From Anadara kagoshimensis (Eukaryota; Mollusca; Bivalvia; Arcoida; Arcidae), in NCBI GenBank assembly GCA_021292105.1, contig CM037870.1, forward strand, positions 18,407,087-18,471,086: a DNA stretch of 64,000 bases. The letters run 5' to 3'. Positions 57,601-64,000 of the stretch are shown here, piece after piece. Within the stretch, counting starts at the first letter, position 1. Each line of letters starts with the position of its first letter. The notes under the pieces are model-generated. The model ran no database searches and was not told the DNA's origin. It saw nothing but the letters and a program-made list of their open reading frames with translations. The position numbers and the translations under genes were made by a program.

Positions 57601-59122
57601 TGAAATACAGATTTTGTAACCTTTTCTCTACTGCTAATCAATTATGAAAAGACATTATAGCCTTTAGGTAATTTCAATCGGGAGGCTTTAACAAGCTGCT
57701 TATGGATTCTTCCAGATTATCACTATATTACCAATTTCTACTACAATGGTAGCTCAGTTGGGAGAGTGTTCGCCACATACAGTCCAACCTGCCTTAAAGG
57801 GCACCTGTATATAAGGGCCACCTGCTGATAAAGGCCTTTAGAATTGTATCCCAATTGTTCTTTATTCATATTATTTGAACCTGTATATAAAGGCCATCTG
57901 CCCATTATGCCCATATATACTGGTTCCCTTGGGTGGTCGTTATAGACAGGTTTGACTGTATGTCACTATGTAGGAGGCCAGCCATATAACCGGTGACATC
58001 TGGATATAATTGGATTATTCTTGACCTATATGTAAAAACAAATTCAATCAAGCGATCAACACTAATCTATACTATATGTATAAATAGTTAGTTACATACC
58101 ATGTCATCATTGATTTCTGATTGGACAATATCTGATGTATAAAAAGAATTATCATCACAGGGCACTCCTACTTCCTCTACAGTACTGTCAACGGGAAGAG
58201 AGTTACTAGCAGATTTAGTCTTCTGGGATCCAACTGAGGTGAAATGAGTTCCAAAGTCAACATTTTTTAATAGAGAATAACATTTCTGTGGCTTGGACTC
58301 TATGTCAGGCACGTGTTTGGTATCCGTCGATTTACTATCGATACCAATATGAGCACTTGTACCTTCTTTGTGATCGGACCTTATTGCAGTTGTTATTCCT
58401 ACGCCTTCATCAGCAACACTTTTGAGTCCTGGTTTTACATCAGGTTGACTCTCGCTAACAGATATAGCATCTTGTTCATGTATTTTGCTATCATTTTTAA
58501 CTTTCTCTCCCTTCATCATAAGCTGATATGTGTGATCTGATCTTTCTGTTTCCCCGCTGATTTCTGTGTTTTCGCCATGTTTATCCTGTACACTTGTACC
58601 AATATTTTTTTCTCTACTTAATAAATTAAAACTCTGTATTTGTTCTTTCATGAAATTTAAATATTCTTTATTCTGGCCATTTTCATTCAACAAATTTTCA
58701 TTTTGTTCTTCAAATTTTACGTCATTACCGGTACTAGTTTCTGGTTCATTACCTGCCTTGCTAGATTTCACGGCAGATGTTTTTGGTTGAAATTCTTTGG
58801 CATTTGTCTCTGTGGAAGCAGATTTGAATCGCTTTTTGCTTTTTCCATTCTGCTGTTTTTCTTTTTCACTATCTGTGACATTATTCTGTATTTTGCTCTT
58901 TTCTTCAGATTTTCTTTTCAATCTTTGTGACGTTCTGGTAGGTGTGACGTTAATCGCTTCAACACTTCTAATATCCTGTGACTGGAGAGATGGACCTCCT
59001 TTATTATCATCTTGTGTTAAATCTTCACTATTTTCAGCCTCTGGTTGTTTCAGACCCTGATTATTTGGCTTACAATCACCCTCATTATCAGCTGAAATCT
59101 TTGGACCTTTTCTCGTTTTCAT
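54637..59122 (-). CDS. C2H2 zinc-finger protein, 4 exons, 8 fingers
   Basis: A probable nuclear DNA-binding protein; no ortholog recognised. Exons, right to left: 59122-58100, 57134-56979, 56288-56057 and 55616-54637. Splice sites are GT-AG, phases 0, 0, 1, giving 796 residues. Residues 1-341 are hydrophilic, rich in Lys, Ser and Glu, with a basic stretch (TSQRLKRKSEEKSK). Exon 2 (342-393) is a compact conserved-looking segment ending VLQGSLKSVMRAKAILK, which vaguely resembles the end of a KH-like fold (weak). Exon 3 is acidic and low in complexity. Exon 4 has eight fingers at about residues 504-750; seven are C2H2 and the seventh ends in Cys (HMETC, C2HC). Linkers are only partly of TGEKP type. 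An upstream non-coding exon is possible; the start is the first Met of the long frame. Confidence 0.88.
56410..56755 (-). mobile_element. SINE with a tandem duplication of about 109 bp, in zinc-finger intron 2
   Basis: The complement carries the SINE blocks. The segment with CTGACCTTCAGCAAGCAAAG and TTGTCCATGAGGGATTGG occurs twice (about 56526-56634 and 56638-56745), nearly identical. Confidence 0.65.
57748..57779 (+). mobile_element. Truncated tRNA-like SINE head
   Basis: TGGTAGCTCAGTTGGGAGAG is an A-box-like head. It is cut after about 30 bp by the MITE at 57780, and sequence like the tail resumes after 57960 (GTAGGAGGCC), so the MITE appears to have inserted into the SINE. It lies in zinc-finger intron 1. 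Confidence 0.55.
57780..57958 (+). mobile_element. Tc1/mariner-like MITE, 179 bp, TA-flanked
   Basis: Begins CAGTCCAACCTGCCTT and ends GACAGGTTTGACTG, flanked by TA (57778-57779 and 57959-57960). Same length as the copy at 34849-35027. It lies in zinc-finger intron 1. Confidence 0.8.
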
Positions 59123-59559
59123 GTCACTGAATGTATAAATTATTGTCTTCCTTCCTATAAATCCTTCTCTTATCTACTATTTTTCTATAACTATTTTCTT
59201 GGTAAAGTTATCCTCTGTTTTCTGAATTCTGAAAATATACACAAGTTTTAATTAAGTAAAGGCAGTCAAGATAATGGGGTACATCGCTGTACCACATGAA
59301 TCATACCTCTTGGCGTTAGTGTGGAATGTTCTGGAAAACGTTAACGTCGCAAACTCCTGAAATAACATCGTTTTTACGGGTGACTGACGTCATCTTGTGC
59401 TATTCCATATTTATTGGAAATAAGTGTTCTGCACAAACGTTACTCATTAGAGAGTATCACATGGTACAGCAATGAACCCCATTAAGATCTTCACAATAAT
59501 TATCAATTATGAAGATTTGCTGGGATATATACAAAGAAACTTTATACAACAAGGCAAGC

Positions 59560-59900
59560 TGCTTACAATTTTTTTTTATTTTTTTTATTTTTTTGGCAAA
59601 ATCTGGATATTACAAGCCTAGGCTTATCAAGGCCCTCAAAAAGTTTTATGCGCATCATCACAATATTGTTGTTGTCTCTGTATCCAAAATTATCTTGGAT
59701 ATTCAATTCTCTAAGTCTTAGTCCCACATTCTTATCATTCTCAATTTTGATTTTCACAGGTGACACAGTGCTTACCCTTCCGGAACACCTGGCCTCACTT
59801 CCCTGCTGGAAGTTCATGCATTTTATTTAATTTGACAGATTTCAAAATTTCTTCTATGCTTAAAATTAGGATTTTGATCTGAACATGGATCAATATGCTA
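59560..59900 (+). mobile_element. 3' fragment of RT-bearing retroelement, plus orientation
   Basis: The frame reads GYYKPRLIKALKKFYAHHH, matching QGYSKPRLINALEKFYG on the minus strand near 62600, and then runs into the tail repeat (GCTTACCCTTCCGGAACACC). A 5'-truncated copy is the simplest explanation. The open frames here belong to this relic. Confidence 0.65.
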
Positions 59901-60448
59901 TATTATAATTACTACTCTTTTTTTGTAATAATATAGGAGTTATCTCCCTTTGACTGTAATAAACAAATGGTTAAGAAATAAGCACCAATGATGGTCAATC
60001 TTGTACGATTCCTTTGTTGTATGGAAAACGTCCCTGTATTTAATAATAAATGCGTTCTATATACCGTCTTGCATTTTATATAAACCGGAACGTGAGAAAT
60101 AGTCAAATTACAGCTGGAGTGACATGGGGGCTGCCATTTTGATTTTGTGTAATGCCCTAGACATTTTTGTTTAATGTTTATAGTCCATATTCGACTTAAA
60201 TGCAATGCAGTAAAGCAGGGATTGTTTACTTTGAGATTAGTTATAATTGTTATACATCGATAGATATATCTGTATGGTCATAACACACACGACGTACCTA
60301 CCTACCAAGGAGGCGAGTATGATCACGCGTTTGTCAAACAAGTTGACTGACAACAGCGCCTCACATTGGAAACAAAATCAACTAAGAACATTAACTCCGG
60401 GCACCTGCTACTAAGAAGAGTTTTAGGTTGTTCAACGTTACAACACCG

Positions 60449-60562
60449 CGGCGACATTTAATTAACTTAATGTATTAAATGTCGCCGGTTACACCAAGAA
60501 ACTTGCCCAACAACAGCAACTATAATAATAATAATAATAATATAATAATTATTATTATTATT
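60449..60562. repeat. Small hairpin and AAT/ATT microsatellite
   Basis: CGGCGACATTTAAT (60449-60462) pairs exactly with ATTAAATGTCGCCG (60474-60487). Some 40 bp later a (AAT)n run changes into (ATT)n, itself self-complementary. Confidence 0.8.
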
Positions 60563-61479
60563 ACAGAAATAATGAAACCATCCGTTATAAAACTGTTACT
60601 TTCGGCCAATGATATTAATTCCCGTTGACAGTAGTTCTATATGATGCCATTTGATGTAGAAGGAACCAAATGGAATGGGTTTAAATTTAATCTTTTAAAT
60701 CAAGAATGACAGAACTTGGAGAAACTATGACAATCGGAACTAGAAAACGGGTAAAATGTAAGGGCATACCGCTATATTAAAATTATTTTTAAATTATTGT
60801 AGACGATGGAGGCATAAAAAAAGCCAATTTATGTTTAGACCGTGACGTGTCTCAGTAGTCCAGCCTTAGGTAAGCTACACTCTTCCGTAAATTCTGACAG
60901 AAATCTGTGATTGCCGTGTAAGCATATTAACTCAAGTTATCAAAATTACTGTAATCAAAGCTATTATCTTAAATCAAAGTTTAAATGGTTGGCCATTAAG
61001 TATAAAAAACGCTTAATGTACAAAATTATTTACATTTTTAATAATTTTATAGATTAACGGATTTTAAATCATGAGGAAGAAGGAAATAATGGAAGCTTCA
61101 AGGTATATTTGAATGTTAGAAAATTGATCCAATCCGATAATTACTTTTTAGAAGACTTTTTGGACATCATCTTGCATTAAACAATCTCTCGAATGATAAG
61201 TAAGGACAGAGACTTGTTCGTTGCATTGAAATGAAAATAAAATGCACATGTACAATAGTATTGCTTATCGTGTACAAAAATAACATTTTGCGGCTATTTT
61301 GGACGTCACCTATAACTTAAGTTTCCCGTGGTTTTGTGGCTATTTTGGACGCCATCTTCAGTTATAAAATGCCCAATAATCGCAAAATAATTCTTCCTAT
61401 ACAGTGCAAAGCAACTTGAGTATTATTGAACTTGGAATGAAGTCTATGTATAGGTGCAAGTCAGTTATAACTGACAAAA

Positions 61480-62060
61480 ACATCGTACTTCAGTTAGTAG
61501 TCGACCCAGACAGCAATACCTTGAAGCTGTCAAGGGAGTCTGCCACAACAACACTTGCTGGTAAAGTGTTTCGGAGACAAATAGCTGCTGGGAAAATGGT
61601 ACTAGTATCTGGTAGTCTGTAGATCTAGAATGTTGTATCAGGCTATCGTTGACTATGGCCTCTGGTACGTAGCACGTTTGTTGTAGATAGTGTTTTGAAG
61701 GTATATATCCACTAAGATGTGTACGATATGACAGAATATACAACTTGTGTCTGTCATTGCAGTTTGTGCAGCATGACAGTTACTCTGCTGGTACGATGAT
61801 AGTCGCTGGTGACAAAGCATACTGCTCTTCTTTTAACAGATTCGATTATATTAATATTGTACAATTTGGGTGGGTTCCAAATAATGGAGGCATACTCTAG
61901 TGATAGTCTTACAAGGTTAGTGTGGCATTGTGCCTTGATGATGGTTGTGCAATGGCGCATGTTTCATCTAAAAAAGGCAAAGGTCGAATTGGCCTTCTCG
62001 GCGATCTTGTGTGTTTGTGTCTCATTTCCATTCTACGTGAATGTTGAAATCCATGTATTT
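61480..62060 (-). pseudogene. Decayed LINE reverse-transcriptase fragment
   Basis: On the minus strand the sequence has HVEWK, then IKAQCHTNLVRLSLEYASII and WNPPKLYNINIIESVKRR, then FVTSDYHRTSRVTVML. This order is that of the thumb and C-terminal end of non-LTR reverse transcriptases of the Jockey/CR1 kind (family pattern LVRP.LEYAS.VW.P). Several stops and frame changes interrupt it, and the catalytic domain is missing. A relic, not a working gene. Confidence 0.75.
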
Positions 62061-62379
62061 TGCAGAGTCGGTATAGTGTTCGTGTTGAGTGCCAATACTT
62101 TTAACGGAATAAAAATATCATTGAAATTGTAATAATGTTAACCTGTTCTAAATCATGACAAATAAATTACATGCATTAGACACAAAAAAAAACATGCTTG
62201 TCCATGTCCCAATCACTATATATATCTCAAAATAAAATACTATATCTCAAAACCATAGTGTCATTCGCTGTTTTTGAATTTCTATTAAAATAATGCATTC
62301 AAACACAGCCCATGGCAATAGTAACAAATTTGAATGCTGGCAAATTAAGACAAACACATAAACACTTGAACTTTTCGAT

Positions 62380-63960
62380 CAGTTAAGTGAGGCCGGATGC
62401 TCCGTAAGGACAAGCACCTTATGCCTAGCTAGTTAAACCTGTCACATGTAAAATCAAAATTTAGAATGAAAGAACATGGAACTTTGGGTTGTCAAACGTA
62501 TCCAAAATAATTTGGGATATAGAGAAATTATAATTACCAACGATACAAGACTGCCATAAAACTTTTCGAGGGCATTGATAAGCCTAGGCTTACTATATCC
62601 CTGGATCAACAATTTATTTGTAAGCAGCTTGATTCGTTGTATAAAGTACACCAAGTGAACAAATACACCATAAACAGGTATTGCTGTATGGAAAAAAAGA
62701 AAAATGGACAATAGAAAATCTCGTCATGTTTGTCATATATAGTTTCAAATGGAGTCTTCCGTGGGTGTCATAATTGAGGTATAAGCCCAAATACGAAGCA
62801 GAACTTGAAGAATCAGTCATATCCTTTATTTCAAGCTTACTGGGATAGATGACAGTCACATATTCTCCAAATTTAATATCGTTAAAAGATAGAACGTCAT
62901 CTATATCTGTATCTGAAAATTAATGATAGCGATAGCCGTCTCCCTAGATTTAATAAAAATTCTCCTTCATACAAATATTGCAAAAAAAAGCAAACAATAC
63001 ATTGCTATAGCATTACAAAACAAATTTAATTATGTAACAACATGACAAAAAACAAATAAATAGCAGAGAACAGTCAGGAGTTGAGAAGTTAAGATCTGAG
63101 TAACCAGGCTTTAGATAGATAAGTACAGAAAATAAAGAAATAAATCAGAAAGGCAAGGAATGGTGCACAGTTTGCTCCCCTTGGTATACCGATTACCTAA
63201 TGCAACAATACCGGGTATTTTGTCTATCAAAAACAGCATTTTGTTTATCTTTTGTATATTATTGCTTGCACATTGTATAGTGTTTGGATAAATAACCAGA
63301 ATCCCCTTCAGCACTTAGCTTACCCTTTTTATGGAATGACAAGTGATTTTTTTGTTTAAGGCGTTCTTTCTCTTTAGAGTAAGGGACAGTGGTGTAAAGT
63401 GTAGAAACATCAAAATTTCTTTAGATTTTTCATAATCCACATTAGGCTGATGCCAGGATAACTTTGTCTGAACAACTGAAGACTATCTCTGCTCTGATGG
63501 CTTTCAAAATTTTTGGGTTTTTTAGTACTGATTATATGGTAGTACATTTAGAGCAACCTGCTACATATCTTTCCTTTGTATGGGTTTTTACAAAGTTTAA
63601 GAATCCAATACAATTAAGAAAGACCAATTTCTTCACTTTTGGATGGATATCGAAGATTAAACGACTTTCCTTTGTATTGGTTTGAATCAAAACAAACACA
63701 TCAATGCATGTCTTAACCAAAATCCCAAAGCAAAGTAAATCTTTTGGTAAATTAGGTTTAACACGTGAACTTCTAAAAGGGAAGTGAGGTCGTGTGCTCC
63801 GGAAGGGTAAGCACCTCCTGTCTAGTTAGCCCCGTGTGTAATCAAGTTTGAGAACGAAAGGAGCATGTCACTATGGGACATCAGATATATCAAGGATAAT
63901 TTTGGATACAGAGACATCATACATATTAATGTTTTGGAAGCTTCATTAGCTGGGACAACA
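62380..63960 (-). pseudogene. Decayed reverse-transcriptase retroelement (possibly Penelope-like)
   Basis: Read on the minus strand from right to left, in frames broken by stops and shifts: KERYVAGCSKCTT (about 63570), FDVSTLYTTVPYSKEKERL (about 63395; motif A with its aspartate), SKLCTIPCLSDLFLY (about 63160, degenerate form of the family's next motif), YPSKLEIKDMTDSSSSASYL (about 62800) and QGYSKPRLINALEKFYG (about 62570). The order matches an abundant RT family in molluscs that I believe is Penelope-like, but I cannot confirm the class. Copies of the tail repeat lie at both sides (62380-62440 and 63745-63835), so a second truncated copy may be present at 63745-63960. No intact frame remains. 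Confidence 0.75.
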
Positions 63961-64000
63961 CTAGTCCGATTAATCAGCCAACTAAACCCCCCATTTTATT

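Larger units (their letters stand above)
59123..61400. other. Upstream region of the zinc-finger gene
   Basis: No recognisable gene. It should hold the zinc-finger promoter. It contains a dispersed repeat copy (59278-59475), an RT-element fragment (about 59560-59900), a small hairpin (60449-60487) and an AAT/ATT microsatellite (about 60525-60562). From 60600 to 61400 I see nothing definite. Confidence 0.6.

Noticed and set aside
58313..59060. Several plus-strand frames of about 75-87 residues
   Set aside because: Antisense shadows of the long first exon of the zinc-finger gene.

Overview
The window looks like nuclear DNA of an AT-rich animal genome, most likely a bivalve mollusc or another lophotrochozoan. 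Genes are split into many short exons with GT-AG introns, and the non-coding sequence is crowded with small transposons, SINEs and satellites. Several repeat types, such as the element with ends TAGCTCACCTGAG and GGGCCTCTTGTT and the reverse transcriptase with an F-D-V-S-T-L-Y-T-T motif, are ones I associate with mollusc genomes. The species cannot be named from the sequence alone. There are no operons, CRISPR arrays or bacterial genes.

Layout. Positions 1-2840, minus strand: the first five coding exons of UBE4B (ubiquitin chain-elongation factor E4B); the gene leaves the window at position 1. Positions 5393-12501, plus strand: a complete six-exon SLC35E2-type nucleotide-sugar/triose-phosphate transporter, head to head with UBE4B. 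Positions 12502-24249: a gene-poor stretch of about 11.7 kb with fold-back elements and a 27-copy 35-bp satellite. Positions 24250-50219, plus strand: POLR1B, the second-largest subunit of RNA polymerase I, in 31 exons. All exons join in phase, except that exon 18 is two bases short and shifts the frame. Positions 51330-53650: a 44-bp minisatellite of about 2.3 kb between convergent genes. Positions 54637-59122, minus strand: a four-exon C2H2 zinc-finger gene with eight fingers. Positions 59123-64000: intergenic DNA with relics of a reverse-transcriptase element and a LINE.

The genes are not a functional cluster. UBE4B acts in ubiquitin-dependent protein quality control, SLC35E2 is a membrane transporter, POLR1B makes ribosomal RNA in the nucleolus, and the zinc-finger protein is a probable nuclear regulator. 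UBE4B and SLC35E2 also lie on the same human chromosome arm (1p36), which could be a trace of old linkage.

I found no convincing undescribed biological system. The points most worth checking are the frameshift in POLR1B exon 18, a triplicated piece of POLR1B exon 24, a perfect 49-bp inverted repeat, a 1-kb fold-back element, a nested transposon pair with a target duplication, two different Helitron/Helentron-like elements with internal satellites, a cluster of RFX-like X-box palindromes, and two satellites with ordered internal structure. All gene models were made by eye from reading frames, splice sites and remembered family sequences; no search or alignment program was run.
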